A stretch of DNA of 45,417 nucleotides, taken from positions 1 through 45,417 of the forward strand of contig JAKVBZ010000041.1 of the NCBI GenBank assembly GCA_022448645.1. The letters are read 5' to 3'. Under the pieces are notes generated by a model. The model was not told the DNA's origin. It did no database searches and worked only from the letters and a program-made list of their open reading frames with translations. Shown here one piece after another: positions 1 to 9,456 of the stretch. Every line of letters starts with the position of its first letter. Positions within the stretch are counted from its first letter, which is position 1. This DNA is from Pirellulaceae bacterium. GTDB taxonomy: Bacteria; Planctomycetota; Planctomycetia; Pirellulales; Pirellulaceae. A program made the translations under genes and the position numbers.

Positions 1-375
1 CCAGATGCGATTGTCACCTACTAAATCTGCATCAGCCTTGACCCAACATTCCAGCGTCCAGTCCGTATCATCTGGGTTCAGCGCGGATTCCGCCCTGTAA
101 CGATGGGCTCCCATGCCATCCTGGTCCTTCATCAAATTAGGATCCAGAGCATTCCCAAACCGACCACCAGTCACGATCCCCGAATCGGGACCCAGGCTGA
201 GGTGGTAGCCATTACCCGAGGAATCCACTGCGGTGTCGGAGCCTGGTGGATCATCAAATGTCCATAACGCCACGGTCTCTGCTGGTGCTGTGGCTGCGAC
301 GAAGTAACCAACAAGAAAAGTCAAACATACTGTGATTCGATCTGCATTCATGGTCGCCATCAAATTTCGTTCCAT
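1..375 (-). CDS. LamG/concanavalin A-like domain secreted protein, 3' part missing
   Basis: The gene is read on the minus strand and runs off the left edge, so only about 125 N-terminal residues are visible. A hydrophobic stretch (TVCLTFLVGYFVAATAPA) is a good signal peptide. It is followed by ETVALWTFDDPPG, DSSGNGYHL and then LECWVKAD, the usual order of a LamG/concanavalin A-like jelly-roll domain (WxF-D...SGNG...EaWVK). Such domains bind glycans in exported planctomycete proteins. Three in-frame ATGs (375, 360, 351) compete and none has a clear ribosome-binding site. The gene lies 141 bp downstream of a secreted glycosidase-like gene on the same strand, so the pair may act together on extracellular polysaccharide. 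The domain is well supported; the rest of the protein is unknown. Confidence 0.75.
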   Translation of the reverse strand, partial: MERNLMATMNADRITVCLTFLVGYFVAATAPAETVALWTFDDPPGSDTAVDSSGNGYHLSLGPDSGIVTGGRFGNALDPNLMKDQDGMGAHRYRAESALNPDDTDWTLECWVKADADLVGDNRIW

Positions 376-400
376 AGTAACTTTATTAGGGAAAGTTTGT

Positions 401-436
401 TCTTCATCCTGATCTTAGTCTTCATCCTGATCTCAG
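401..436. repeat. 18-bp tandem duplication
   Basis: Two adjacent copies of an 18-base unit beginning TCTTCATCCTGATCT (401-418 and 419-436) differ at one base (TTAG versus TCAG at the end). They sit between the LamG gene and the glycosidase-like gene, just upstream of the LamG start, so they could affect the spacing of its leader or promoter. This looks like a simple slippage duplication. Confidence 0.8.
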
Positions 437-516
437 CTTAACAATTCTTAGTTGCTGAGAAATCATGGGAATCGTTGGCCACAGCGCGCACAGTCAATCG
501 AGAATATTGATTTCGC

Positions 517-2022
517 TCAATGGTCAACGAACTGAAACGCGTATAGCTTTGTGGATCGCATTTTCAGATGCAGCTGTACGGGGGTGCCTGCTAGGGACGA
601 CACGTCAGCATTCCCTTTCCAAGAGACGCGATGACGGACGTCGTTAGTCATGATCACGTCACAATCTTCTAGGGTAAAACCGTGAATTGCTTGCCCGGAC
701 GAATTGCGCAGCTCCACTTGAGCACTACCCGCCGCAGACGTGTCAATATTCAGCTCCAAATGATTCCCGGAAAAAGTCAGCGAAGGAGTGGTCATCGAGC
801 CTCCCGCGTAGGCCGCGTCCGCCGAGTAGAATCCGTCCAACCGTTGCTCGGTGGCCCCCATCCAACCCCACCTACGGCGGCCCTGCGCCGATTCGATGTG
901 TAGAGATTCGCCACGGGTCGCTCCGTGTCCGAAGTCGACCGCATTGTAGTACTGCAAAATCTTGTCTCCCTGACGCACCAAACCGACACCCATCATGTTG
1001 AACATCGCATCCCACTCGCCTTTAGCCCCTAGCGGAACGTAGGGACCTCGATCAGGTCGTAGCCAATGGATACCATCGCGGCTGACCGCCGCAGAAATGT
1101 CCAAGAGCCCATCGTTGCCATACTCCTTGGGGAAGTGATGATACGCTGCAGGAAACATGAAGTAGGCATTGGCTGCCCAGGGATATAACACACAGGCGTT
1201 TGTATAAAAGTCGACGTCTGGTGGATCATCTTCGTCAGGGCGAAATACGATATGTGGTTCCGCGTCACTCCAGTTCTCTGGATCGTTCACTTCACAGCGC
1301 ATCACCATTCGCCACTCTCCCCAATCAACATCGATGTTCATTAACTCCCGATCGGCACGCAAATAGGCCACATATTTTTTAATGCGGTCGTCATAGAACA
1401 TGTTCTGTTGGCTATCAGGTTCCCACGGAACCATGGGCTTTTCGGCAAGTTCAAAATGAATCCCATCCGCCGACGTTGAGATGCGCAGTCCACCAGCATG
1501 AGGGCCCACGGTGTGTAGTAGTTTGTACCTACACTCGGGCCCAGCCTGAGGGTCGATGAACACTGTGCCATCCACGATACTGCGAGCGATGATATTGTTG
1601 TCCTTGGAGCCATTGTATTCCACGATACCCAGATTCGGCTTCCGCCAGTGAATGCCATCATTTGACTCGGCATAACATAGGAACGCGTAATCTCGCCAAG
1701 TGACAGCCGCTTCTGCAAAATTCCACTGATCTTCGGAAAAACAAGAATAATACATGCGACACAAGTCGCCTTCTTGCAACACAGTAAAGTACGAAGTGAA
1801 GCGAAAATCCTCCCATCGCCGGTCCGGCTTGAGCACGGGACCGAGTTTCCGGGGCTGGTTCATCACAATCTTGACATTGTCCGATTCGGCAATGAAGCGG
1901 TCGTCGAAAAACAGCTGCTTGTCGCTGCCCACTTGTAGCGGGGAACCTGTTGCACCAGCCAAGAACAGGGATCCCATCACCAGACCTAGAAACCAACGCA
2001 AACTTCGTATCTGCAAGATCAT
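517..2022 (-). CDS. Secreted beta-propeller glycosidase-like protein
   Basis: A 501-residue exported protein. The chosen start (MILQIRSLRW) has GAGG seven bases upstream and opens directly into a signal peptide (WFLGLVMGSLFLAGATG). An ATG 30 bases further upstream has no such site. Several blocks resemble five-bladed beta-propeller glycosidases (GH32/GH43/GH117-like sequences common in planctomycetes): QLFFDDRFI near the N-terminus, YAESNDGIHWRKP, ISTSADGIHF, VSRDGIHWLRP, and a C-terminal beta-rich segment. The repeated S-x-DGIHW motif marks successive blades. The sequence does not let me name the exact family or the catalytic acids. It is divergent from the sugar-acid dehydratase at 2475 and probably helps release sugars outside the cell. 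The general class is fairly safe; substrate is unknown. Confidence 0.75.
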   Translation of the reverse strand: MILQIRSLRWFLGLVMGSLFLAGATGSPLQVGSDKQLFFDDRFIAESDNVKIVMNQPRKLGPVLKPDRRWEDFRFTSYFTVLQEGDLCRMYYSCFSEDQWNFAEAAVTWRDYAFLCYAESNDGIHWRKPNLGIVEYNGSKDNNIIARSIVDGTVFIDPQAGPECRYKLLHTVGPHAGGLRISTSADGIHFELAEKPMVPWEPDSQQNMFYDDRIKKYVAYLRADRELMNIDVDWGEWRMVMRCEVNDPENWSDAEPHIVFRPDEDDPPDVDFYTNACVLYPWAANAYFMFPAAYHHFPKEYGNDGLLDISAAVSRDGIHWLRPDRGPYVPLGAKGEWDAMFNMMGVGLVRQGDKILQYYNAVDFGHGATRGESLHIESAQGRRRWGWMGATEQRLDGFYSADAAYAGGSMTTPSLTFSGNHLELNIDTSAAGSAQVELRNSSGQAIHGFTLEDCDVIMTNDVRHRVSWKGNADVSSLAGTPVQLHLKMRSTKLYAFQFVDH

Positions 2023-2474
2023 AAATACCTCATTCACGACGCCCCAGTTCATGTTTCTAGAGTGTAATTAACTACAGCGGCAAAAACAGCACCAAAGGAA
2101 AAAAAGAAACGCCAAGAGTTCATCAAAAAAACGCTTTAGATTCAATTCAGATGTAACCTGGGGAGGTTCAGACATTTGATGAAACGGGAAAGGTGCTGCC
2201 CAGGGTGGTGCCGGAGTCAATTTTTTTGTGAATCACGAAGTTGCAGTCATTCACTCGACCTCCATGAAACATGGATTACTCTCTGGAATTTAAATTACGA
2301 CCCATTGGATCACCCTTCTGATGACAATGAAAGGTTAGCCAACTGGAAGACGACGTCGGGATAGACTATTTTGGAGTCTGTGGTTCCTTCAAAAAGCGTT
2401 GGACGCTTCTGTCTCGTTTTTTTCAACCACATCTGACGCAATCGTCACTAAACTGGCAACCCTGTGATCCAACC
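2023..2474. other. Divergent intergenic region
   Basis: This 452-base gap separates the minus-strand glycosidase-like gene from the plus-strand dehydratase and must hold both promoters. I see no convincing gene. A weak five-base hairpin (AAGCG-TTGGA-CGCTT, 2394-2408) is followed eight bases later by seven T residues (2417-2423). It resembles a poor terminator but has no obvious transcript to end. Confidence 0.5.
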
Positions 2475-3662
2475 ATGAAAATATCAGACATCCAAGTTCA
2501 TCCGATCCAGGCCCCTGGCCGCACCTTCGTCATCGTCACGGTACACACCGACGAGGGTCTCGTTGGCGTAGGCGAAGCCGGTTTACAAAGGCGTTGGCAA
2601 GCGATTGAGGGCGCTGTCGAGCACATGAAGCAATGGCTAATCGGTCAGGACGCTCAGCGTATTGAGTATCTTTGGCAACGCATGTGGCGAGGAGGTTTCT
2701 ATCCGGCAACTCGATTGATCGGTTCGGCCATCTCCGGCATTGATATCGCACTATGGGATATCCAGGGCAAAGCTTTGGGCGTGCCGGTCTACCAGCTATT
2801 GGGAGGCCGTTGCCGCGATTATGTCGAGGTATTCACAAATCCTGGTTATCTTTACGATTCTCAGGATCCGGAGATTCGAGAGCTATTAAGTGCGGTCGCC
2901 AAGGCCGATGTGAATGCCACCGTCGAGTTCGCTCAACGGTCGTTCGACAAAGGAAACAAGTATCTTCGACTGGGAGTACCTGGTCCCGAAGACAAATACG
3001 AACCCCGACGCGGCATCCGTCAGCTTGTCAGACAACTTCAAGCAGTGCGCAATAAAGTCGGAGATGATTTGGAATTGATGGTTGATTTGCATACTCGTCT
3101 GTCGCCAGAAGAAGCTGTCTGGTTCTGTCGTGAGGTCGAGCCGCTGAACATGTATGTCGTCGAAGATCCGATTCGCAGTGAGCACCCGCATGGTTACGGC
3201 CGCCTTCGTTCAACAACGTCTGTCCCACTAGCAGCAGGAGAACAATGGGTAGCGCGGTGGGACTTTCGCGAGCCAGTTGAAAATGAGTGGATTGACTATG
3301 CACGTGCCGATATCTGCATCACGGGTGGTATCACGGAATCGAAAAAAATCGCAGCGATGGCGGAACCCCATTTCATTAAGATGTTGATGCACAATCCACT
3401 GGGTCCGGTCTGTATGGCGGCGTCGCTACACATAGATCTGAGTTGTGACAATGCCGGACCTCAGGAAGTATTGCTCCCGCCGGACATATTGCCAGACGTA
3501 ATCCAATGTGATTTTGAAGTGCAGGATGAGCAACGTTTGACGGTACCCGAAGCACCCGGGCTGGGCATTACCTTTGATGCCGAAGCAGCAAAACGCTTCC
3601 GGGCAGAAATGACCGAACCGCCCCATTTTCATCGTGAGGACGGATCGTTCACGAATTACTAA
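2475..3662 (+). CDS. Enolase-superfamily sugar-acid dehydratase (galactonate/mannonate dehydratase-like)
   Basis: A 395-residue member of the mandelate racemase/muconate lactonizing group, the usual length for the family. The N-terminal capping domain is followed by a TIM barrel. Visible metal ligands and catalytic residues are D204 and H206 in VDLHTRL, E230 in VVEDPIRSE, E256 in AAGEQW and H306 in LMHNPLGP. The D-x-H motif plus the late HNPLGP histidine is the pattern of the D-galactonate and D-mannonate dehydratases, which use a His on strand 3 and a His near strand 7 to remove water from aldonic acids, giving 2-keto-3-deoxy acids. The role is presumably cytoplasmic sugar-acid catabolism. 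It is divergent from a secreted glycosidase-like gene, which fits a polysaccharide-use patch. The exact substrate cannot be decided. Confidence 0.88.
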   Translation: MKISDIQVHPIQAPGRTFVIVTVHTDEGLVGVGEAGLQRRWQAIEGAVEHMKQWLIGQDAQRIEYLWQRMWRGGFYPATRLIGSAISGIDIALWDIQGKALGVPVYQLLGGRCRDYVEVFTNPGYLYDSQDPEIRELLSAVAKADVNATVEFAQRSFDKGNKYLRLGVPGPEDKYEPRRGIRQLVRQLQAVRNKVGDDLELMVDLHTRLSPEEAVWFCREVEPLNMYVVEDPIRSEHPHGYGRLRSTTSVPLAAGEQWVARWDFREPVENEWIDYARADICITGGITESKKIAAMAEPHFIKMLMHNPLGPVCMAASLHIDLSCDNAGPQEVLLPPDILPDVIQCDFEVQDEQRLTVPEAPGLGITFDAEAAKRFRAEMTEPPHFHREDGSFTNY

Positions 3663-3922
3663 AACCTGTTATCACGAGACACTCAACGCCGTTCAGGGAT
3701 TGGAACACGACATTCTCCGTGGCTTGGTCCCTCAGCCCGAGCACAAAAGAAAAACTCGAATTACTGGCTGGTTTGACTACGAAAGACAGCTTGTCCCTCA
3801 AGCTATTGATCAGACACAACTCGGCCTGCAGATTGGTAACGGTGCTACGCAACAAGCACATTGACTTTTACCAAATAGAAGCCCGGGCCAAGATCCGTGT
3901 GGCCAAGGCAAACGCAGCTGAC

Positions 3923-4156
3923 CTATTCGGCTGCGGCACTCGTCCGTTCAATATCGTCTTCCGTGATGGTAATCTGGCGACAAAACCCAGTATGCATGCG
4001 GACGTATTCCAGAATAGCTGCTGACTCAGGATCGGCATGCAAGGCGGCCTCAATCCGTTGTTTCTCTACCGCTTCCCAACCATCATATTCGTCCGGCCAC
4101 ACAGTCACCTGCTCTACCACTAAAGCCTCTCGGTATGGATCGAACTTATCCGCCAT
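3923..4156 (-). CDS. Small conserved-type hypothetical protein
   Basis: A 77-residue acidic protein starting MADKFDPYREALVVEQ. No signal peptide or membrane segment is visible. The middle (GWEAVEKQRIEAALHADPES) is strongly helical in character, and the protein ends in TITEDDIERTSAAAE. Codon use resembles the neighbouring genes and the amino-acid mix looks like a real soluble protein, unlike the overlapping frames on the other strand. It is divergent from the membrane-anchored protein at 4295, with about 138 bases between them. I recognise no domain with certainty and propose no function. Confidence 0.65.
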   Translation of the reverse strand: MADKFDPYREALVVEQVTVWPDEYDGWEAVEKQRIEAALHADPESAAILEYVRMHTGFCRQITITEDDIERTSAAAE

Positions 4157-4294
4157 CGCCAGTGTCTCCCTTTCATGTTCTCAATCGCCAGCAATGGCCC
4201 GGTTTTGCGGAAACCACGGTGGCTCCTAACCAATCATCGCTTTCGGGAGTATACTCGCTAAAGTCTTTTTAGGGAACCGACCAGGAATCAAATC

Positions 4295-4795
4295 GTGCGT
4301 GGAAAAGTAGTCATTCTCTCCATCGTTGCCGTGGCTCTGCTGGCCACCGGATTCGGTATCTGGTTCCAACGCCAAAAAACTTATCTGGTGCTGCAATGGC
4401 TGGGCCCTGACGCGGCCCGCTGTATCTCACGTGCCGAACAAGTGTTTTTTCTTGAGTTCCCTTCAGAGGCACCACAGGGTGAATTTTCCTCCGCCACATC
4501 GATTATCATCGCTGACAAAGAGGTTGCCATTATACGTCGTATGGAAGTGACGAAAGAGCCTGGTCTGGTACACCTTCGCCACGCCTTGACGCAAAACGCC
4601 AGCTACCAATGGCAAGCACCTAGCTCAGCCAATGGTGATTGGGAATTCGCCTTGCAATTCGTTTATCGCAGTCAGACGTCCACCTTGCTTTTCGATTTAA
4701 ATCGGCAGATGGTCTGTCACTTGGAGACTGGCGAATCGGTGGCGCTGGCCGAGCATTTTGGCGCAGGAGTACAACACTACCGAGCCGATTTGTAG
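4295..4795 (+). CDS. Membrane-anchored or exported hypothetical protein
   Basis: A 166-residue protein beginning with GTG. An AGGA eight bases upstream supports this start. The N-terminus (RGKVVILSIVAVALLATGFGIW) is a single uncleaved signal anchor or a signal peptide. The rest alternates hydrophobic and polar residues as in a beta-rich extracytoplasmic domain. Two cysteines (near residues 43 and 141) could pair outside the membrane. No known motif is present. It is convergent with the TauE/SafE gene, with a likely shared terminator between them. Function unknown. Confidence 0.6.
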   Translation: MRGKVVILSIVAVALLATGFGIWFQRQKTYLVLQWLGPDAARCISRAEQVFFLEFPSEAPQGEFSSATSIIIADKEVAIIRRMEVTKEPGLVHLRHALTQNASYQWQAPSSANGDWEFALQFVYRSQTSTLLFDLNRQMVCHLETGESVALAEHFGAGVQHYRADL

Positions 4796-4798
4796 CGG

Positions 4799-4824
4799 AG
4801 CGGTGCAACGTTTTTGCAACCGCT
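4799..4824. terminator. Putative bidirectional hairpin between convergent genes
   Basis: AGCGGTGCAA (4799-4808) pairs with TTGCAACCGCT (4814-4824), giving ten base pairs with one bulged base and a short T-containing loop. It lies directly after the stop codon of the plus-strand gene and before the end of the minus-strand TauE gene. There is no long T tract, so termination efficiency is uncertain. Confidence 0.4.
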
Positions 4825-4862
4825 TGCCGTACTACAGCGCCAAGATCATAAACCGATCAACT

Positions 4863-5618
4863 CTACAAGAACGGTTCCGCGATAGAACGGATGGCGATCA
4901 ATGCCAGTACCAAATACACCAGGCGTCGTAATCCTTCTCGTGGCAATTGATCACCGCATCGCAGCCCTGCCCAAGTGCCTGCCAACGCCACTGGCATAGC
5001 CGCCAAGCCAATGACGTACGCACCTGCGACTTCTGGAAACACACAATAGATAATGGTGACTTGTGGTATCAAAGTCGTCAGAAACAACAGCATAAGAAAA
5101 CCTCGAGACCGACGTGGCCCCCAATCATGCACCATCACCCACAGAGCCATAAACACACCACCCATACCACAAAAACCGCCCAGGAATCCACTAAGGACAA
5201 ATGCCAATACGGTCCAGGACCAGTGCAATTTCGAGCGAGGTTGTACCTGCAATCCACACATGCATGCCAGGATTCCTAACAGAATACAACCCACAATCTG
5301 CTTCACGTAAACAGGATCGATGACTTGCGTTTGGCGCATCGCCAGCAAACCGACGGGCAAGAATGACATCCGAATGACGATGGGTAGTAGGGTGTCTCGA
5401 AACACAATGGCATCCCGCAGGCTGTACACTCCCAAGCTGCAATGCATCACAGAGTGCAATTGGCTAATACCAACTGCCTCAGGCAGATCCAGCCCGCACC
5501 ACAGCAACAGGGGGATGCCAAAAACACCTCCCGCAAAACCGATCGTGGATTGCAACAGCGCACTGGCAAACAAGATCGAAAGAATGGTAACTATCTGAGT
5601 GACCGTTAATTCCCACAT
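4863..5618 (-). CDS. TauE/SafE family sulfite/anion exporter permease
   Basis: A 251-residue, very hydrophobic protein with about seven to eight membrane segments. The N-terminal block (ILFASALLQSTIGFAGGVFGIPLLLW) and the internal FLGGFCGMGGVFMALWV are the two repeated glycine-rich signatures of the TauE/SafE/YfcA family. These permeases move sulfite, sulfoacetate or other small organosulfur and carboxylate anions across the inner membrane. It is the last gene of a minus-strand run metG - alpha/beta hydrolase - TauE, 43 bases after the hydrolase stop. Family assignment is firm; substrate is unknown. Confidence 0.88.
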   Translation of the reverse strand: MWELTVTQIVTILSILFASALLQSTIGFAGGVFGIPLLLWCGLDLPEAVGISQLHSVMHCSLGVYSLRDAIVFRDTLLPIVIRMSFLPVGLLAMRQTQVIDPVYVKQIVGCILLGILACMCGLQVQPRSKLHWSWTVLAFVLSGFLGGFCGMGGVFMALWVMVHDWGPRRSRGFLMLLFLTTLIPQVTIIYCVFPEVAGAYVIGLAAMPVALAGTWAGLRCGDQLPREGLRRLVYLVLALIAIRSIAEPFL

Positions 5619-5661
5619 AGAGAGATTTTAGCCCAATTGCTCGATGGATTTATAGGTAGGG

Positions 5662-6492
5662 CTACGGCTGATGTACGGTTAATCGAACGGACTGTGAGTC
5701 ACTTCGTTGAGGTAGAATCTGGTCACGCAACCAAGAGAGATGTCGGTAGAATTCCACCGTTTCGTGGACGGTCATGGGAGTATTGTGACCTGCTTCAGAC
5801 AGGATCAGATGCTGCTGCGGGCCAGCGTAGACAGTCCGCACCTGTTCTTGATAGCTATTCGGCACGGTTTGATCTTGTGCACTACTGATAAAAATAGCGG
5901 GCATCCGGCAAGCCTTGGCCAAACGAATACTATCCAGTGCTCTTGGCACCTGACTCGCCACAAGCCGCGCTCCTAGCCCCATATTCCACCAGCCATACTT
6001 GCCCATGATCAGTTCTCGCAAAGGAGGTGGGTTACGCAAGATCAACCCAGCTACTTCACGACGGGCCGCGATACTCAACGCAGCCGCAGTACCCAGACTG
6101 TTAGCCATGATCATGATCGGCTTCTCATCAGCAACCTTAGCAATCTCATCAAATACTGCTTGAGCTGCTTTGTCCCAGGTCGACAACGAAGCACGTCCAC
6201 TACTGCCACCAAATCCAGGTGGGTTCACGGCCCAGACTTCGGTGATCAGATCGTCCCAGAAATCAAACGGATAGGCCGTCACACATTCGGCACGCCCACC
6301 AGCCCCCACCAACTTCAAGATATACACGTCGGGCGCGGAATCTGCCCTATCCGCTGCACGACTGTCGGCTCGCCGCCACCATACTTCAATTCGTTCGTTG
6401 CCGAAACGGATCAATTTCCGCGACAAGCCCACGGCGGGTACCGGATGGCGTGACGGTTTGAGAACCAGGATGTCGGCCAATCGCGAAATCAT
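5662..6492 (-). CDS. Alpha/beta hydrolase fold protein
   Basis: A 276-residue protein with the alpha/beta hydrolase layout: a PPGFGGSSG oxyanion-side loop at 91-99, the nucleophile elbow MANSLGTA with Ser132, the acid Asp207 in SAQDQTVP and His236 in SEAGHN. The elbow reads A-N-S-L-G rather than G-x-S-x-G, so the first glycine is replaced by alanine, a known minor variant. There is no signal peptide, so it should be cytoplasmic. It starts 17 bases after metG and is probably co-transcribed with it and with the TauE gene. The triad suggests an active serine esterase, lipase or peptidase; the substrate cannot be told. Confidence 0.82.
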   Translation of the reverse strand: MISRLADILVLKPSRHPVPAVGLSRKLIRFGNERIEVWWRRADSRAADRADSAPDVYILKLVGAGGRAECVTAYPFDFWDDLITEVWAVNPPGFGGSSGRASLSTWDKAAQAVFDEIAKVADEKPIMIMANSLGTAAALSIAARREVAGLILRNPPPLRELIMGKYGWWNMGLGARLVASQVPRALDSIRLAKACRMPAIFISSAQDQTVPNSYQEQVRTVYAGPQQHLILSEAGHNTPMTVHETVEFYRHLSWLRDQILPQRSDSQSVRLTVHQP

Positions 6493-6509
6493 GCAAGGGT
6501 CCTATTCTC

Positions 6510-8561
6510 TCAATGCACTCGCTGGCCTGGTTGGGCACCCTCATCCACACCCAGCAAAAACACATCAGCTTTGCCGGGACCTGCGGCCAGGATCATTCCC
6601 TCGCTGACGCCAAATTTCATCTTCCGTGGAGCCAGGTTTGCGGCCATGACAACCAGTCGTCCCACCAATGCTTCAGGTTGCACTGCTTCTTTGATACCAG
6701 CAAATACGGTGCGGCGCTCGTCACCACCCAAGCTCAACGTCAACTTCAACAATTTGCGCGCTTCGGGCACATCTTCTGCGGTCACCACGCGCGCTACCCG
6801 CAAATCGACTTTCGCGAAATCATCAAATTGGATTTCTTCGCAAAGTGGTTCCTCTTTCAAAGGTGCATCGCTGTCGGCAAAATTACCTTGGGCAGGCACA
6901 TCTGCCGGTTCCGATTGTTTACTGGCTTCGATCATCTGGTCTACGTCCTTTCGTTCAGCCCGCTTAAGCATATGTTTGAATTTGGCAACCGGTGTACCTA
7001 GCAACGGAGCTTGAGACTGGTCCCAACGTTGGATCGGATCCCCCAATAGTTCGCCTGTCTGCTCCGCCAGGCGTGGCAAAACGGGCGACAGATAAACAGC
7101 GATTTGCCGAAAAAGATTAAGTGCCACCGTACAAACATCCTGCAACTGCTCGGCTGCGTTCGGATCTTTCGCCAGTTTCCAAGGTTCCGCGGCCTCCACA
7201 TACGGATTGGCTCGATCGGCCAACTCCATAATGAGCCTCATAGCCCGATTGGTATCACAACCTTCGTAGGCGGCCGCAATATCCTCGCCAGCTTTGGCAC
7301 CCAAATCAAAAAGACCACCGTCGTCTGGATACCTTGTAGAGAGCCCCGTCGATTGAAGGAACTTGGCCGAACGACTCGCCAAATTAACAACTTTTCCAAC
7401 GAGATCCGAATTCACTTTGGACACGAATTCATCCAAATTCATGTCAATGTCTTCTACCCGTGCACCTAATTTCGCTGCGTAATAGTAGCGAATGTATGAT
7501 GGATTCAGATGTTGTAAATAGTCGGCAGCCATGACGAAGGTTCCATCCCGCTTGGACATCTTCTTGCCATCAACCGTCAAGAACCCATGGATGTGTACTT
7601 TGATCGGTAGTTCAAAGCCAACCGTTTTCAGCATGGCTGGCCAAAAAAGGCAATGAAAGTATTGGATGTCCTTGCCAATAAAATGATGGATCTCGGTGTC
7701 GCGGCTCTGCCACCAATCTGAGATATCTTCGCCGTGCGCTTTACACCACTGTAGTGTCGAAGCAACATAGCCGATCGGAGCGTCGAACCAAACGTACCAA
7801 AAATGCTCTCCTTCGGTTTCAGGAATCTCGAATCCGAAGTAAGGTGCCGGCCGAGAAACATCCCAATCACGCAGCGGTTCGTGCAGGAAGTGCCCCTTCA
7901 GGTAATTGGCAACCTCGGTCTGCAAATGGTCACCGGACTGGGTCCAGTCATCCAAGAACCCGTGCAATGCTTCAATTTTGACAAAAAAATGGTCTGCTTC
8001 ACCACGCACAGGTGGTTTGCCACTGACCGTGCTCACGGGATCAATCAAGTCAATCGCAGCATACGTGGCGCCACACTTGTCACAATTGTCGCCATATTGA
8101 TCGGGAGCTTTACATTTAGGACAAGTGCCTTGCACGAATCGATCCGGTAGCGACTCGCCTCGATCTGCATCAAACAGCTCGGTCACTTTGCGTCGCTCGA
8201 CCAAATCGGCTTCATGAAGTGCGGACCAAAACCTTTGGCAAAGCTCACGGTTTTCGGAACTGTGCGTGCTGCCATAATTGTCGAATTCAATGTCGAACCC
8301 GGCAAAGTCCGCTTGATGCCGATCGCTCATTTCAGCAACGAATTCTTCTTCCGTACATCCTCGCTGACGAGCACTCTTCATGATTGCGGTGCCATGCGTA
8401 TCGTCAGCGCAGATGTAAATACAACGATGGCCCCGCAGCTTCTGAAAACGGACCCAAATATCCGTTTGGATGTACTCCACCAGATGGCCTATGTGGATAG
8501 GCCCGTTGGCATAGGGTAAAGCGGCAGTCACTAAGATTCGGCGTGGATCCATGTACAACAA
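6510..8561 (-). CDS. metG: Methionyl-tRNA synthetase with C-terminal tRNA-binding domain
   Basis: A 683-residue class I aminoacyl-tRNA synthetase that charges tRNA(Met). HIGH is at residues 23-26 and the second ATP motif KMSKR at 334-338. A zinc knuckle is formed by CPKC (147-150) and CDKC (160-163). The C-terminal hundred residues (from about [16 protein letters not shown]) are an OB-fold tRNA-binding domain that dimerises the enzyme, so this is the long bacterial form. Start choice between MLYM and the ATG three codons later is open; the family usually begins close to [14 protein letters not shown]. It heads the run with the hydrolase and TauE genes. Annotation is secure. Confidence 0.97.
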   Translation of the reverse strand: MLYMDPRRILVTAALPYANGPIHIGHLVEYIQTDIWVRFQKLRGHRCIYICADDTHGTAIMKSARQRGCTEEEFVAEMSDRHQADFAGFDIEFDNYGSTHSSENRELCQRFWSALHEADLVERRKVTELFDADRGESLPDRFVQGTCPKCKAPDQYGDNCDKCGATYAAIDLIDPVSTVSGKPPVRGEADHFFVKIEALHGFLDDWTQSGDHLQTEVANYLKGHFLHEPLRDWDVSRPAPYFGFEIPETEGEHFWYVWFDAPIGYVASTLQWCKAHGEDISDWWQSRDTEIHHFIGKDIQYFHCLFWPAMLKTVGFELPIKVHIHGFLTVDGKKMSKRDGTFVMAADYLQHLNPSYIRYYYAAKLGARVEDIDMNLDEFVSKVNSDLVGKVVNLASRSAKFLQSTGLSTRYPDDGGLFDLGAKAGEDIAAAYEGCDTNRAMRLIMELADRANPYVEAAEPWKLAKDPNAAEQLQDVCTVALNLFRQIAVYLSPVLPRLAEQTGELLGDPIQRWDQSQAPLLGTPVAKFKHMLKRAERKDVDQMIEASKQSEPADVPAQGNFADSDAPLKEEPLCEEIQFDDFAKVDLRVARVVTAEDVPEARKLLKLTLSLGGDERRTVFAGIKEAVQPEALVGRLVVMAANLAPRKMKFGVSEGMILAAGPGKADVFLLGVDEGAQPGQRVH

Positions 8562-8881
8562 CCGTCATCGAGCGGGTCTAAGGGCCCTGTCAGTTATACA
8601 GATAATTGCCTGTGGGTGAGGGAAAGGACCAACAATTGGTTCAGCTGGACGACCTTGAATCCACCACCCTGCAGTCAATCTAGCAGTGGTCGCAATCAAA
8701 ATGACGACACTCCCTCGGTGTGAAGTCGCTGAAAAGCTACTGGACCGAACCATGTAACTCATTTCTACATAATACGTTACAGGAATCAAATGGCAGCTAG
8801 TCGGTCTACTGACACAATACTTGCCTTTGAAGTTTATCGACGAGGAAGGTTTCCGAATTCAATGACGCAGGAGGCAAGATC
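8562..8881. other. Intergenic region upstream of metG
   Basis: A 320-base divergent gap between metG (minus) and a small exported peptide (plus). It should contain both promoters. I see no gene or RNA. A GGAGG lies at its right end, at 8870-8874, serving the 8882 start. Confidence 0.45.
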
Positions 8882-9058
8882 ATGAGTGATACGAATCTTA
8901 CAAGCAAAAGTGTACTCACAGGAATTACGTTTGCAATTCTCGGTATCTCCGTCGCTCCAACCCAGGCAGGTCACAACCATGCGTTCCAGCGAGTAGATCA
9001 GCTGGCACATGATGATAGCTTGTTAGCATCACACGACATCATGCCAGTGCTTCTGTGA
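8882..9058 (+). CDS. 58-residue exported peptide, possibly the front of an interrupted gene
   Basis: ATG at 8882 is preceded by GGAGG at a suitable distance, one of the best ribosome-binding sites in the window. The product has a hydrophobic segment (TGITFAILGISVAPTQA) followed by GHNHAFQRVDQLAHDDS, which looks like a signal peptide and a short histidine-rich mature part. It ends at TGA 9056-9058. The same frame then stays open for 85 further codons to TAG at 9314-9316, with a protein-like mix (for example KLLEFFLQRYAGWEDRI). The gene may therefore be a stop-interrupted pseudogene about 144 codons long, or a genuine short peptide followed by chance. It is upstream of the thioredoxin-protease gene on the same strand. 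Confidence 0.45.
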   Translation: MSDTNLTSKSVLTGITFAILGISVAPTQAGHNHAFQRVDQLAHDDSLLASHDIMPVLL

Positions 9059-9456
9059 GAGTCGGCCAACAAAAAAAACAGAAAGCTCCTTGAATTCTTT
9101 CTGCAGCGATATGCCGGGTGGGAGGATCGAATTGGGCTTGTCAAAGACACCAAAACGAAGGAGCATCTTATGTTAGATTTGATCACTGGGGACTGTCAGA
9201 GCCATTGGGGCTTTTCAGATTCTCGCCCTTTCCCGCTCTTGTCCAGGCGTGCTCGTTCGACTGAGAACATGCATCACCATGTGAACGTGTCGATTGCCGG
9301 AAGCAACGACGTGTAGCCTGACAGGAGGTTCCTGACGGTGTTCGAGCTAGCCGACGGTTTTCGCAAGGTTTCCCGTCGCGACTCGAACATGTTATCCTCC
9401 GGTCATCAAGGTCGACTTGGCCGAACCTTCGGCAAACCAATTCCATGGAGGGAATG

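Noticed and set aside
2176..2364. 62-codon open frame in the divergent gap
   Set aside because: Cysteine- and arginine-rich random-looking sequence without a ribosome-binding site.
2391..2423. Terminator-like hairpin with T run before the dehydratase
   Set aside because: The stem is only five base pairs and the T run starts eight bases later, with no transcript known to end there.
3663..3922. Several overlapping open frames after the dehydratase gene
   Set aside because: Three frames are open for 60-100 codons, but none has a ribosome-binding site or a family-like sequence, and they contradict one another. I treat the stretch as noncoding.
9420..9433. GCCGAA-CC-TTCGGC inverted repeat before the thioredoxin-protease gene
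   Set aside because: Short, with a loop too small for a good hairpin; could be chance.
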